64,000 bases of DNA from Nocardioides sp. CER19 (GCF_029846275.1 NZ_JARVWS010000001.1:372001-436000); one strand, 5' to 3'; positions 9,126 through 19,005 are shown, counted from the first letter of the stretch. Numbers and translations are program-made. Notes: generated by a model from the letters alone, not told the origin.

Positions 9126-11069
9126 ATGACCGCCGTCACACCGCGCTGGACGCCCACCCCGGAGCAGATCGAGGCGACCACGCTGCACGCCTTCCAGGTC
9201 GAGCGGGGGTACGACGACTACGAGTCGCTGCGCCGGTGGTCGGTCGAGCGGCCGGAGGAGTTCTGGCGGGCGATCTGGGACCGCTTCGGCGTGGTCGCGG
9301 ACGGTGACCCGACGACCGTGCTCGCCGACGACTCCATGCCGGGCGCCCGGTGGTTCCCGGACGTGTCGCTGTCCTACCCGGAGCACATCTTCAGGGGCAA
9401 GGACGATGGGGCGACAGCGCTGCTGCACGCGTCGGAGCTGCGCGACGTCGGCCGTGGCGCGCAGGTCTGGACCTGGGCCGATCTCCGGGAGCAGACGGCC
9501 CGCATCCGTGCCGGCCTGAAGGGGCTCGGGGTCGGCCGCGGGGACCGCGTCGCGGCCTACCTCCCCAACATCCCCGAGGCGCTCGCCGCGATGCTCGCGA
9601 CCACGTCGCTGGGTGCGATCTGGTCCAGCTGCTCGCCCGACTTCGGCTCGAGCACCGTCCTCGACCGCTTCGACCAGATCGAGCCGAAGGTGCTGCTCGC
9701 CGTCGACGGCTACCGCTACGGCGGGAGGGACTTCGACCGGCGCGACACGGTCGCGGAGCTGACCGCCGGCCTGCCGACCGTCACTCGCACCGTGACGCTG
9801 GGCTACCTCGACGAGTCGGCCGGCGACTGGAACCAGGTGTTCCTGCCGACCGACGAGCCGCTGGAGTTCGAGCGAGTGCCGTTCGACCACCCGCTCTGGA
9901 TCCTCTACTCGAGCGGCACCAGCGGGAAGCCGAAGGCGATCGTCCACGGCCACGGCGGGATCCTGCTCGAGAGCCTCAAGACGGCATACCTCCACCTCGA
10001 CGCGCGGCCCGACGACCGGGTCTTCTGGTTCACCACGACCGGCTGGATGATGTGGAACTTCCTGGTCTCGGTGCTCCTGACCGAGGCGCAGATCGTGCTG
10101 TACGACGGCACACCCGCCGGTCCCTACCCGGCCGTGCTCTGGGACGTGGCCGAGCGGACCGGCGTCACGATCTTCGGCACCAGCGCGGCCTACCTCCACG
10201 GGCAGATGAAGCTCGGCGTCGAGCCGACCGACGGTCGGGACCTCTCCGCGATCCGGGCGGTCGGCAGCACCGGGTCGCCGCTGTCGGTCGCCGGCTTCGA
10301 GTGGGTCTACGAGCACCTGGGCAGCGACATCTGGCTCTTCTCGATCTCCGGGGGCACCGACGTGTGCTCCGCCTTCGTCGGGGGCGTCCCCACGCTGCCG
10401 GTGCACGTCGGCGAGCTGCAGGCGCGCTCGCTGGGCGTCGCGCTCGAGGCGTGGGGACCGGACGGCCGCCCGGTGGGGACGGGTGTGGTGGGCGAGCTGG
10501 TCGTCACCCGGCCGATGCCGTCGATGCCGGTCGGCTTCTGGAACGACCCGGACGGCGCCCGCTACCGCGAGGCCTACTTCGAGTTCTTCCCCGGCGTCTG
10601 GCGCCACGGTGACTGGATCGAGCTGACCGACCACGGCTCGGCGGTCATCCACGGCCGCTCGGACGCCACCATCAACCGCGGAGGCATCCGGATGGGCACC
10701 GCGGAGATCTACGCCGCCGTGCTCTCCGTCGAGGGCGTCACCGACGCGCTCGTCGTCGACATCCCCGACGCCGACCCGGCGGCCGACTCGTGGATGCCGC
10801 TCTTCGTGGTCACCGACCGCGAGCTGACCGACGACATGGTGGCGGCGATCAAGCAGCGCGTCCGGGCGGAGTGCTCGCCGCGGCACGTGCCCAACGTCGT
10901 CGTACGCGTGCCGGCCGTGCCGCGCACGCTCACCGGGAAGGTCCTCGAGGTACCGGTGAAGAAGCTGTTCCTCGGCGCTCACCCCGACCAGGTCGCAGCC
11001 CGCGACGCGCTCGCCAACCCTGACGCGTTCGACTGGTTCGTCGATTTCGTGAAGGTCCGGCGGGGCTGA
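9126..11069 (+). CDS. Acetoacetyl-CoA synthetase
   Basis: ANL-superfamily ligase of 647 residues making acetoacetyl-CoA from acetoacetate, ATP and CoA. Visible motifs are the P-loop-like YSSGTSGKPKAIVHGHGG (near residues 259-276), SGGTDVCSAFVGG, the hinge HGDWIELTDHG, GRSDATINRGGIRMGTAEIY, and the C-terminal acylation lysine region RTLTGKVLEVPVKK. Length and the WTPTPEQIEATTLHAF N-terminus match the acetoacetyl-CoA synthetase subfamily rather than acetyl-CoA synthetase. Its substrate is the end product of two other routes in this window, homogentisate and leucine breakdown. It is followed by two 86-bp palindromic repeats. Confidence 0.93.
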   Translation: MTAVTPRWTPTPEQIEATTLHAFQVERGYDDYESLRRWSVERPEEFWRAIWDRFGVVADGDPTTVLADDSMPGARWFPDVSLSYPEHIFRGKDDGATALLHASELRDVGRGAQVWTWADLREQTARIRAGLKGLGVGRGDRVAAYLPNIPEALAAMLATTSLGAIWSSCSPDFGSSTVLDRFDQIEPKVLLAVDGYRYGGRDFDRRDTVAELTAGLPTVTRTVTLGYLDESAGDWNQVFLPTDEPLEFERVPFDHPLWILYSSGTSGKPKAIVHGHGGILLESLKTAYLHLDARPDDRVFWFTTTGWMMWNFLVSVLLTEAQIVLYDGTPAGPYPAVLWDVAERTGVTIFGTSAAYLHGQMKLGVEPTDGRDLSAIRAVGSTGSPLSVAGFEWVYEHLGSDIWLFSISGGTDVCSAFVGGVPTLPVHVGELQARSLGVALEAWGPDGRPVGTGVVGELVVTRPMPSMPVGFWNDPDGARYREAYFEFFPGVWRHGDWIELTDHGSAVIHGRSDATINRGGIRMGTAEIYAAVLSVEGVTDALVVDIPDADPAADSWMPLFVVTDRELTDDMVAAIKQRVRAECSPRHVPNVVVRVPAVPRTLTGKVLEVPVKKLFLGAHPDQVAARDALANPDAFDWFVDFVKVRRG

Positions 11070-11108
11070 GGCGGTCGGGGCTGGGCGGTGGGTGTCTCGC
11101 CGGTGGAT

Positions 11109-11194
11109 GTTCGTCGAGGTATGCAGCCGAATGTGCACCTCCCCAGCGGAGTTCCGCGTGGGAAGTGGTGGTTCGTCTGCATACCTCGATGAAC
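11109..11194. repeat. 86-bp palindromic element, copy 1
   Basis: Outer arms GTTCGTCGAGGTATGCAG (11109-11126) and CTGCATACCTCGATGAAC (11177-11194) pair with one mismatch. An inner arm pair centres on GCGGAGTTCCGC, so the whole element can form a long cruciform. It lies in the convergent gap between the synthetase and the TetR gene and is duplicated as a near-identical direct repeat at 11254-11339. Function unknown; it could serve as a terminator or a REP-like element. Confidence 0.8.
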
Positions 11195-11253
11195 CGACGC
11201 GTGGCTCCGCCGAGCTCGCCTGCGCGAGCGCCCCGGGTGTCGCGTCGCTGAAT

Positions 11254-11339
11254 GTCCGTCGAGGTATGCAGCCGAACGTGCACCTCCCCAGCGGAGTTCC
11301 GCGTGGGAAGTGGTGGTTCGGCTGCATACCTCGATGAAC
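11254..11339. repeat. 86-bp palindromic element, copy 2
   Basis: Second copy of the element at 11109-11194, in the same orientation. The outer arms are nearly perfect: GAGGTATGCAGCCGAA pairs with TTCGGCTGCATACCTC without mismatch. The sequence just before it (GGGTGTC..., ending GTCGAGG) is also shared with copy 1, so the duplication included some left flank. The spacer between copies (11195-11253) is unrelated GC-rich sequence with no gene visible. Confidence 0.8.
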
Positions 11340-11360
11340 CAATCGACGCCGCCGCAGCAA

Positions 11361-11906
11361 CTACCCCGCCGGCGCGAGCAGCCGCAGCGCCGCGTCGGTG
11401 ACGGCGTCGACGGTCGCGGGGTCGATGCCGCCGGACAGCGCGGCGTGGTGCAGGAGCGACCCGACGACGACGTCGAAGGCGAGGTCGACGGCGGTGGGGT
11501 CGGCGTCCCACGCGGCGACGAGGCGGTCCTCGAAGGGCTGACGGATTCGGTGCCGCAGGGCCGTGCGCACGGACGGGTTGCCGACCGCCTCCCCGACCAG
11601 GCCGACGAGCAGTCCGTGGGCGGCGGGGTCGCTGATCCGCCCGGCCAGCCAGCCGACGGTGTCGCGCAGCTCGTCGCCATGGGTTGGGAGGGGCGGCTCG
11701 CCGAGGACCTCGACGAGGGCGTCGAGGACGAGCTCGGCCTTGGAGTCCCATCGGCGGTAGACGGTCGTCTTGGCGACCGCGGCGGCGCGTGCGATCTGGT
11801 CGAGCGTGGTACCGGCGTAGCCCTGCTCGCGGACCAGCCGCACCGTCGCCGCGCGCACCGCGGCGTCGACGTCCGCGCGTCGCGGACGACCGGGCCTGTG
11901 CTCCAT
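11361..11906 (-). CDS. TetR/AcrR family transcriptional regulator
   Basis: 181 residues. The N-terminal TetR helix-turn-helix is visible at about residues 10-57 (VRLVREQGYAGTTLDQIARAAAVAKTTVYRRW), followed by a variable all-helical ligand-binding domain ending LRLLAPAG. The start MEHRPGRPRRADVDAAV was chosen because sequence further upstream is the divergent promoter. It is divergent from a membrane protein at 11995, which it probably represses; dyads lie between the two. The ligand cannot be predicted. Confidence 0.88.
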   Translation of the reverse strand: MEHRPGRPRRADVDAAVRAATVRLVREQGYAGTTLDQIARAAAVAKTTVYRRWDSKAELVLDALVEVLGEPPLPTHGDELRDTVGWLAGRISDPAAHGLLVGLVGEAVGNPSVRTALRHRIRQPFEDRLVAAWDADPTAVDLAFDVVVGSLLHHAALSGGIDPATVDAVTDAALRLLAPAG

Positions 11907-11942
11907 CTCATGCCCCTCCGGGCTCGTGCGGGGAATCCCGAG

Positions 11943-11978
11943 GACGGTACCGTCGCTATAACGATACCGACAGTAGCG
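11943..11978. promoter_or_regulatory. Candidate TetR operators in a divergent promoter
   Basis: GACGGTACCGTC (11943-11954) is a perfect 12-bp palindrome. CGCTA (11954-11958) and TAGCG (11974-11978) form a second dyad flanking an AT-rich TATAACGATA segment that could be a -10 region. All lie between the TetR start (11906) and the membrane-protein GTG (11995). Assignment by position only. Confidence 0.5.
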
Positions 11979-11994
11979 TAATGAGGAGTCCACC

Positions 11995-13035
11995 GTGCGA
12001 CCGACCTTCACCCAGGAGCTGCGCGACGCGATCGCGCCGCGCACCGTCCTGCTCGTGCTCGGCGTCCTGTTCGTCCAGGTCGCCTTCATCGCGTCGTACG
12101 TCGGCGCGTTCCACCAGCCGACGCCACACGAGGTGGCCGTCGGCGTCGTCGCGCCGGCCGGCCAGGCGCCGGCCGTGGCCGAGCGCCTCAACGCCCTCGA
12201 CGGGAGCCCGCTCACCGCCGCGCCGGTCGCCGACGAGAGCACTGCCCGCGACCGGCTGAAGGACGGCACCCTCGCTGCCGCGATCGTCGTCGACCCGTCC
12301 GGGACGCAGGACCACCTCCTCGTCGCCACCGCCCGCGGTGCCTCGCTGACCACCGCCGTCGAGGAGGTCGCCCAGCAGGTGAGCGCCCAGCAGGGCAGGA
12401 CCATCACCACGACCGACGTCGTACCGCTGCAGGACGGCGACGCGCGCGGGCTCACCGGCTTCTACCTGAGCATCGGCTGGCTCGTCGGCGGCTACCTCGT
12501 CGCCTCGCTGCTCGGCGTCGCGAAGGGCGCGCGCCCGGCGAACCGCCGGCGGGCCGTGATCAGGCTCGGCGCGATGGTGCCGTACGCCGTCGTGTCGGGC
12601 CTGACCGGCGCCCTGGTCGTCGACCAGTGGCTGGGCGCGCTCACCGGGCACTTCTGGGCGATCGCCGGCGTCGGCATGCTCCTCGTCCTCGCGAGTGCGA
12701 CAGTCACGATGGCGCTGCAGGTGCTGTTCGGCACGATCGGCATCGGGCTGACCGTGCTGCTCTTCGTGGTCCTCGGCAACCCGAGCGCCGGCGGGGCCTA
12801 CCAGACCGAGCTGCTCCCGGCGCTGTGGCGCCACGTCGGTCAGGCCCTCCCCAACGGCGCCGGCACGACTGCGCTGCGCGAGATCGTCTACTTCGGCGGC
12901 CACGGCGCCGCCGCGCACGTCTGGCTGATCGCCGGCTACGCGGTCGTGGGCACGCTGGTGGCACTGGCGGCCTCGGGAATGCGGCCGGAGCCCGCGGACC
13001 ACGAGCTAGGCAGGCACGTCAGCAACGCGGCCTGA
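11995..13035 (+). CDS. Membrane protein, ABC-2 permease/YhgE-Pip-like
   Basis: 346 residues with a GTG start preceded by GAGGAG. One N-terminal membrane segment (about residues 17-37), an extracytoplasmic region of roughly 120 residues (HEVAVGVVAPAGQAPAVAERLN and onwards), then about six membrane helices to the C-terminus. This topology matches ABC-2-type or YhgE/Pip-like membrane proteins often controlled by a divergent TetR. No ATPase is adjacent, so an export role is not certain. The 3' end overlaps the convergent dehydrogenase-like gene by 30 bp. Confidence 0.65.
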   Translation: MRPTFTQELRDAIAPRTVLLVLGVLFVQVAFIASYVGAFHQPTPHEVAVGVVAPAGQAPAVAERLNALDGSPLTAAPVADESTARDRLKDGTLAAAIVVDPSGTQDHLLVATARGASLTTAVEEVAQQVSAQQGRTITTTDVVPLQDGDARGLTGFYLSIGWLVGGYLVASLLGVAKGARPANRRRAVIRLGAMVPYAVVSGLTGALVVDQWLGALTGHFWAIAGVGMLLVLASATVTMALQVLFGTIGIGLTVLLFVVLGNPSAGGAYQTELLPALWRHVGQALPNGAGTTALREIVYFGGHGAAAHVWLIAGYAVVGTLVALAASGMRPEPADHELGRHVSNAA

Positions 13036-14055
13036 GCCGTCCCGCTCGACGACCAGGCCCGCGGCGCTCCGGCGGAGCGCGGTGAGGACGTCGTCGGCGT
13101 CGAACGCCTGTGCCGGGGCGAGCGCTCCGGGGCCCGCGTACCGACCCTCGAGCATGCGGACCACGCCCTCGACCACGATCGGCGCCGACACGGCGTAGAT
13201 GTCCCGGCCCGCGGCTGAGATCCGGGAGGTGTCGGATCCCCGACGGACGACCACGTCGACGACGAACCGCTGCGCCGACCGCCCGTCCTCGCCCGTCGCG
13301 CTCGGTGCCGGCGTGGCGGCGTCGCGGAGCTCCTGGAGGGGAGCGAGGTTGAGGTGGGAGCGGAGCGCGCCGACCGCGAGGTGGCGGTCGATCGTCATGA
13401 CCTCGGAGAAGGGCAGCTCCACGACGGGCTGCTCGCCCAAGGGGGCAGGGTAGGACCAGCTGCGCGTCGGGGCCGGACTGGTCAGCGGAACGAGGCGTCC
13501 GTCCCTGATCACCTGGCGGACCGACGTGTTCCGGACCCCGGTCAGGCGCGTGCCCGACGTCGGCCACCAGTGGTCGAGACCGATCGCGACGTCGATCTCG
13601 TCGGCATCGGTCGCGCCCTCGAGCGACGCCGTGACCAGCAGGTCGGCAAGGCCGCCGTAGAAGGCCATCGCCGGGACGACGCCCACGCCCGCTGCGCGGG
13701 CAGGGCGGTCCAGCCGGTCGTAGAGGTCCCGCACGACCGGCTGCTCGGCGGTCACGTCGAGGTAGTGCGCGCCGACGGAGACCGCGGCCGTCGCGAGCGG
13801 CACCGCGGTGTCGAGGAAGGGACCGGCACAGTTGACGACCGCACCGACGTCGGAGACCGCCCGGGCCAGCAGCTCCGGGTCGTCGAGGCCCACCACGCGG
13901 CGTTCCAGGCCACGGTCGGGCACGACCTCCGCGAGGCGCTCGGCGTTGCGGCCGCCGAGCACGGGGGTCAGCCCGCGTCGCAGCAGCTCGTCGATGACGA
14001 AGCGCGCGGTGTGACCGGTGGCGCCGTAGACCAGGACCCGTGAGTTCGTGTTCAC
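13006..14055 (-). CDS. Saccharopine dehydrogenase-like NAD(P)-binding protein
   Basis: 349 residues with the Rossmann motif VLVYGATGHTARFVIDEL at about residues 6-23 and the GGRNAERL and VVNCAGPFLDTAVPLATAA segments of the saccharopine dehydrogenase/trans-acting enoyl reductase family. The GTG at 14055 is chosen over the upstream ATG at 14127 because the latter would run through the AraC operator and overlap the divergent gene, and because GAGGATCC sits at a good Shine-Dalgarno distance. Substrate unknown. It is divergent from a GlxA-type regulator that probably controls it. Confidence 0.8.
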   Translation of the reverse strand: MNTNSRVLVYGATGHTARFVIDELLRRGLTPVLGGRNAERLAEVVPDRGLERRVVGLDDPELLARAVSDVGAVVNCAGPFLDTAVPLATAAVSVGAHYLDVTAEQPVVRDLYDRLDRPARAAGVGVVPAMAFYGGLADLLVTASLEGATDADEIDVAIGLDHWWPTSGTRLTGVRNTSVRQVIRDGRLVPLTSPAPTRSWSYPAPLGEQPVVELPFSEVMTIDRHLAVGALRSHLNLAPLQELRDAATPAPSATGEDGRSAQRFVVDVVVRRGSDTSRISAAGRDIYAVSAPIVVEGVVRMLEGRYAGPGALAPAQAFDADDVLTALRRSAAGLVVERDGSGRVADVPA

Positions 14056-14091
14056 GGCAGGATCCTCGCCGTCCGGCGAAGGCCCGGCGAG

Positions 14092-14126
14092 TGTCCGAAA
14101 CGACCTGGTGCGTACAGTTTCGGACA
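14092..14126. promoter_or_regulatory. Perfect 10-bp inverted-repeat operator overlapping the AraC start
   Basis: TGTCCGAAAC (14092-14101) is exactly complementary to GTTTCGGACA (14117-14126), with a 15-bp spacer. The right arm ends on the A of the regulator's ATG (14126), so binding would block both transcription and initiation of the regulator gene while leaving the divergent gene's leader free. This suggests autoregulation by the adjacent GlxA/AraC protein. Confidence 0.65.
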
Positions 14127-15079
14127 TGCCCCGCGTCGCTCTCGCCCTGCACGGGTCGGTGATGCTCTACGAAACGGCCATCGCCGCGGAGATCTTCGGC
14201 GTCGACCGGTCGGAGCTCACCGCCCGCGGGGAGTGGTACGACCTCCTCGTCTGCACGCCCGACGGCGCGCCACACCGCTGGCTGCCGCAGCTGCCGACGG
14301 CGTCGTACGCCGCGATGGCCGACGCCGACCTCGTCGTCGTGCCGTCCGTCGAGGACCTCGACGCCGAGCCCGAGCCGGCGCTGCTGGCGGCGTTGCGCAG
14401 CGCCCACGACCGGGGTGCCCGGATCGCGTCGCTGTGCACGGGGGCCTTCGTCCTGGCCGCGGCCGGGCTGCTGGACAAGCGGGCGGCGGCCACGCACTGG
14501 ATGCACGCCGACGACCTGGCGCGGCGGTTCCCGGCGGTGCGGGTGCGCTCCGACGTGCTCTACGTCGACGAGGGCGACGTCCTCACCTCGGCCGGCAAGA
14601 CCGCCGCGCTCGACCTCTGCCTCCACCTCGTCGCCGGCGACCTCGGTGCTGCCGCGGCCAACGGCCTCGCCCGCCGGCTCGTCGTCCCCACCCACCGCAG
14701 CGGCGGGCAGGCGCAGTTCATCGTGCCGCCGAGCCAGCCACGCAGCCCGGACGGCCTCGCCCCCACGCTCGACTGGGCGCGCGGTCGCCTCGACCAGCCG
14801 CTCACCGTGCGAGACCTGGCGGAGCACGCCGGGCTCAGCACCCGGCAGCTCGCCCGCAGGATGCAGGCCGAGCTGGAGGCCGGCCCGCTCGACTGGCTCC
14901 ACCGGGAGCGGATCGGCCGTGCGCGTGAGCTCCTCGAGCGCACGGACGCCAGCATCGAGCACGTCGCCGCCGGCTGCGGCATGGGGACCGCGGCCACCCT
15001 GCGCCGCCACTTCCATCGCGCGGTCGGCGTGACGCCGACCGCCTACCGGGCCAGCTTCCGGGCGGCCACCACCCGCTGA
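14126..15079 (+). CDS. GlxA family (DJ-1/PfpI + AraC) transcriptional regulator
   Basis: 317 residues starting MPRVALALHGSVML. Residues 1-190 form a DJ-1/PfpI-like domain (LVVVPSVEDLD, then ARIASLCTGAFVLAAAGLLDKRAAATHW, with C near residue 105 at the nucleophile-elbow position). Residues about 225-315 carry two AraC helix-turn-helix units (TVRDLAEHAGLSTRQLARRM and IEHVAAGCGMGTAATLRRHF). It binds DNA as a dimer. The divergent saccharopine-dehydrogenase-like gene is the natural target. Confidence 0.9.
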   Translation: MPRVALALHGSVMLYETAIAAEIFGVDRSELTARGEWYDLLVCTPDGAPHRWLPQLPTASYAAMADADLVVVPSVEDLDAEPEPALLAALRSAHDRGARIASLCTGAFVLAAAGLLDKRAAATHWMHADDLARRFPAVRVRSDVLYVDEGDVLTSAGKTAALDLCLHLVAGDLGAAAANGLARRLVVPTHRSGGQAQFIVPPSQPRSPDGLAPTLDWARGRLDQPLTVRDLAEHAGLSTRQLARRMQAELEAGPLDWLHRERIGRARELLERTDASIEHVAAGCGMGTAATLRRHFHRAVGVTPTAYRASFRAATTR

Positions 15080-15149
15080 CCACACCCATGTTGGTGACGT
15101 CGGTGTGCGACCACGCCGGGTGGGGACCGCCGCCGCTAGCGTCGGCGCC

Positions 15150-16361
15150 ATGGACGAGACGGTCGGCATCGTCGGCGGCGGCATCATCGGGCTGGCCGTC
15201 GGCCGCGAGCTGGTGCGGCGCCGTCCCGGCACGCGGGTGCTCGTCCTCGAGAAGGAGGACCGCCTCGCCGCGCACCAGACCGGGCACAACTCCGGCGTCG
15301 TCCACGCCGGCATCTACTACCGTCCCGGGAGCCTGAAGGCGCAGCTGTGCACCCGTGGCCGCGGCCTCCTGGAGGAGTACGTCGCCCAGCACGCCATCCC
15401 CTACCGGCGCTGCGGCAAGCTCGTCGTCGCCGTCGACCCCGCGGAGATGCCACGCTTCGACGCGCTGGAGAAGACGGCGCGCGAGAACGGCGTACCCGGG
15501 CTGCGCCGCCTGCAGGGCGCCGAGATCACCGAGGTCGAGCCGCACGCGTTCGGCATCGCCGCGCTGCACTCACCGGCGACCGGGATCGTCGACTACCCGG
15601 CCGTCGCGGAGACGCTGGCACAGGAGATCCGGGCGGCGTACGGCGAGGTGCTGCTTGGCGCCGAGGTGACAGCCGTCGACCGCGTGGCCGGCGGGATCGC
15701 GGTGACGGCCGGGGGGTCGACCATGCGCGTCGACCGGCTCGTCGTCTGCGGCGGCCTCCAGTCCGACCGGCTCGGCGAGCTGGTCGGCGGGCCGAAGGCG
15801 CCGCGGATCGTGCCGTTCCGCGGCGAGTACATGCGGGTGTCCGAGGAGAAGCAGGAGCTGGTCCGCGGCATGGTCTACCCGGTGCCCGACCCGCGCTACC
15901 CGTTCCTGGGCGTCCACTTCACCCGCCGCGTCGACGGCACCCTGGAGGTCGGCCCCAACGCCTTCCTGGCGCTCAGCCGGGACGGCTACCGGCGGGCCTC
16001 CTTCGCCGCTCGCGACCTCGGCGACACGCTGGCGTGGCCGGGCTTCTGGCGGTTCGCCGGCGAGCACTGGCGAACCGGCCTGACCGAGCTGCGTGGCGTG
16101 CTGTCGCGGCGCGCCTACATGGACGCGGCCCGGCGCTACGTGCCCGAGATCGGTGTGGCCGACGTCGTACGGGCGGGGATGGGGCTGCGGGCGCAGGCGC
16201 TCGACGCGGACGGCTCCCTGGTCGACGACTTCGTCATCCACTCCGACGACCGGATCACCAGCGTCCGCAACGCCCCCTCGCCGGCGGCCACGTCGAGCCT
16301 GGCGATCGCGGAACTCGTCGTCGACCGGATGGAGGGCAGAGCGCCGGTCAGTGGTGCCTGA
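15150..16361 (+). CDS. lhgO: L-2-hydroxyglutarate oxidase
   Basis: FAD-dependent oxidoreductase of 403 residues, DAO superfamily. The N-terminus TVGIVGGGIIGLAVGREL is the FAD Rossmann motif, followed by EKEDRLAAHQTGHNSGVVHAGIYYRPGS in the region diagnostic for LhgO, and VVCGGLQSDRL and PFRGEYM later. It oxidises L-2-hydroxyglutarate to 2-oxoglutarate, probably passing electrons to quinone. The ATG at 15150 was chosen over upstream frame extension because the GIVGGG strand begins at residue 5. The stop overlaps the convergent secreted-protein gene by 14 bp. Confidence 0.9.
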   Translation: MDETVGIVGGGIIGLAVGRELVRRRPGTRVLVLEKEDRLAAHQTGHNSGVVHAGIYYRPGSLKAQLCTRGRGLLEEYVAQHAIPYRRCGKLVVAVDPAEMPRFDALEKTARENGVPGLRRLQGAEITEVEPHAFGIAALHSPATGIVDYPAVAETLAQEIRAAYGEVLLGAEVTAVDRVAGGIAVTAGGSTMRVDRLVVCGGLQSDRLGELVGGPKAPRIVPFRGEYMRVSEEKQELVRGMVYPVPDPRYPFLGVHFTRRVDGTLEVGPNAFLALSRDGYRRASFAARDLGDTLAWPGFWRFAGEHWRTGLTELRGVLSRRAYMDAARRYVPEIGVADVVRAGMGLRAQALDADGSLVDDFVIHSDDRITSVRNAPSPAATSSLAIAELVVDRMEGRAPVSGA

Positions 16362-17100
16362 CCGCGACCACCTCGAACCTCTCGCTGCCACCCACGAGGT
16401 CCTCCTCCCGCACGATGCCGACGCCCTGCGCATAGAGCTTGGCCGAGATGACGCCGGGCTCGAGCCGGGACCACTCGAACGTGCGGACGACGTGGTGGAA
16501 GGCCCGCATCGGGGTGACCACCGTCCGGGCGAAGCCGACGATCCAGGCCTGGTCCTCGGCGTGGCCACGCCACAGCTCCTGCCGGTAGGCGGCGGTCGCC
16601 CGCGGGACCCCTGGCATGACGAGGCCCGCGACGGCACCGTGGACCCCGGCCTGCCAGCTCCCCTCGCGGCTCTCGAGCCGGCCGTTCGCGCCGTAGGTGG
16701 CGGTCCGCTCGCCGAAGTACCAGACGTTGCCGTCGTTGTCCGTGGCGTACCAGTCGAAGGTCCGCTCGGCGAGGCTGCCGTCCGTACGCCGCAACACGTC
16801 CCGCACGACCCGGGCGGTGATGCCCCTCTGGACGACGCGAGTCCGGTGGGTGACGTGGACGCGCTCCCGGAACGACTGGCCCTCATCGGTCCCGCGCAGG
16901 ATCGTCGTCGTGCCCGGGACCAGTGGGAACCACGGGTTGGCGACGGGCACCCCGAAGTTCACCGGGTCCGGCGAGACGGGGCCCGTGACGACCGTACGGT
17001 CGTGGCCGGGGTGTCGATGCGACGTGCTGGCGTCGGCGCCGGTGACGACGACGGAGGCGACTGCGGCGGCGGCGACGAGTGCTGCGAAAGAGAGATGCAT
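16348..17100 (-). CDS. Predicted secreted protein of unknown function
   Basis: 250 residues. Residues 1-25 (MHLSFAALVAAAAVASVVVTGADA) form a Sec signal peptide with an AXA-type cleavage near residue 24. The mature part is rich in aromatic and beta-forming residues (RTFDWYATDNDGNVWYFGERT, FEWSRLEPGVISAKLYAQGVGIVREEDL) and resembles extracellular beta-rich proteins seen in actinobacteria. I do not recognise a functional family. It is tail-to-tail with lhgO and upstream of nothing obviously related, so the neighbourhood gives little guidance. Confidence 0.75.
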   Translation of the reverse strand: MHLSFAALVAAAAVASVVVTGADASTSHRHPGHDRTVVTGPVSPDPVNFGVPVANPWFPLVPGTTTILRGTDEGQSFRERVHVTHRTRVVQRGITARVVRDVLRRTDGSLAERTFDWYATDNDGNVWYFGERTATYGANGRLESREGSWQAGVHGAVAGLVMPGVPRATAAYRQELWRGHAEDQAWIVGFARTVVTPMRAFHHVVRTFEWSRLEPGVISAKLYAQGVGIVREEDLVGGSERFEVVAVRHH

Positions 17101-17181
17101 GTGTCTGCCCTCCTCAGACGATGCTCTTCCGTCAGTGTGGACCCGTCCGACCCGGATGGCGCTCCGCCGGACCGGGTGATG

Positions 17182-17679
17182 TCAGTGCCGGTAGGCAGGA
17201 GGGCGGCTCGCCGGCGTCGCGCGCGTCTCGAGGAGGGGAAGCTGGCGCGGGGCGATCAGCTCGGACAGCACGACCACGCTCGTGGACCGGCGCACCGACG
17301 CCGCCTGGTCGATCCGGACGAGCACGTCCTGGAGCTGGGCGTGCGACGCCGTGGCGACCCGGCACAGCACGTCGAAGGACCCGGTCGTGACATGTGCCTC
17401 GAGCACCTCGGGGATCGCGACCAGGTCGGCACGGACCTCGTCCAGGGCTCCCTGTGCGATCTCGAGCGTCACGAGTGCCTGCACCGGGAAGCCGGCCGCG
17501 GCGACGTCGACGGTCGGCGCCCAGTCGCGGACGACGCCGCCCTCGGTGAGGCGGCGCAAGCGGCTCTGGACGGTCGCGCGGGCGACCTTCGTGATCCGGG
17601 ACAGCTCCAGGTCGCCGATCCGCGGATGGTCGCGGAGCGCCTCGAGCAGGGCGACGTCGAGCTCGTCAAGAGATGTCAT
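17182..17679 (-). CDS. Lrp/AsnC family regulator, probably of tyrosine catabolism
   Basis: 165 residues. The N-terminal helix-turn-helix is visible (LDVALLEALRDHPRIGDLELSRITKVARATVQSRLRRL, read in parts) at residues 6-45, followed by the RAM/AsnC effector domain (VQALVTLEIAQG, EVLEAHVTTGSFDVLCRV) at about 65-145. Divergent from hppD, 120 bp away. In Streptomyces an Lrp/AsnC protein beside hppD represses it (recollection), so this gene probably senses tyrosine or a keto acid and controls hppD-hmgA-fahA. The effector is an inference. Confidence 0.88.
   Translation of the reverse strand: MTSLDELDVALLEALRDHPRIGDLELSRITKVARATVQSRLRRLTEGGVVRDWAPTVDVAAAGFPVQALVTLEIAQGALDEVRADLVAIPEVLEAHVTTGSFDVLCRVATASHAQLQDVLVRIDQAASVRRSTSVVVLSELIAPRQLPLLETRATPASRPPAYRH

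Positions 17680-19004
<1,325 letters not shown>

Positions 19005-19005
<1 letters not shown>

Noticed and set aside
11109..11339. Repeats resembling a CRISPR array
   Set aside because: Only two 86-bp self-complementary copies with one spacer of 59 bp and no cas genes; these are palindromic elements, not CRISPR.
8733..11360. Very long open frame on the minus strand (about 875 codons) opposite the acetoacetyl-CoA synthetase gene
   Set aside because: It is the antisense of a clear enzyme; composition is Arg/His/Val-biased without any domain, as expected of antisense frames in GC-rich codons.
14056..14127. Longer N-terminus of the saccharopine-dehydrogenase-like protein (ATG at 14127)
   Set aside because: It would read through the perfect dyad and overlap the divergent start; the GTG at 14055 fits the Rossmann fold start.
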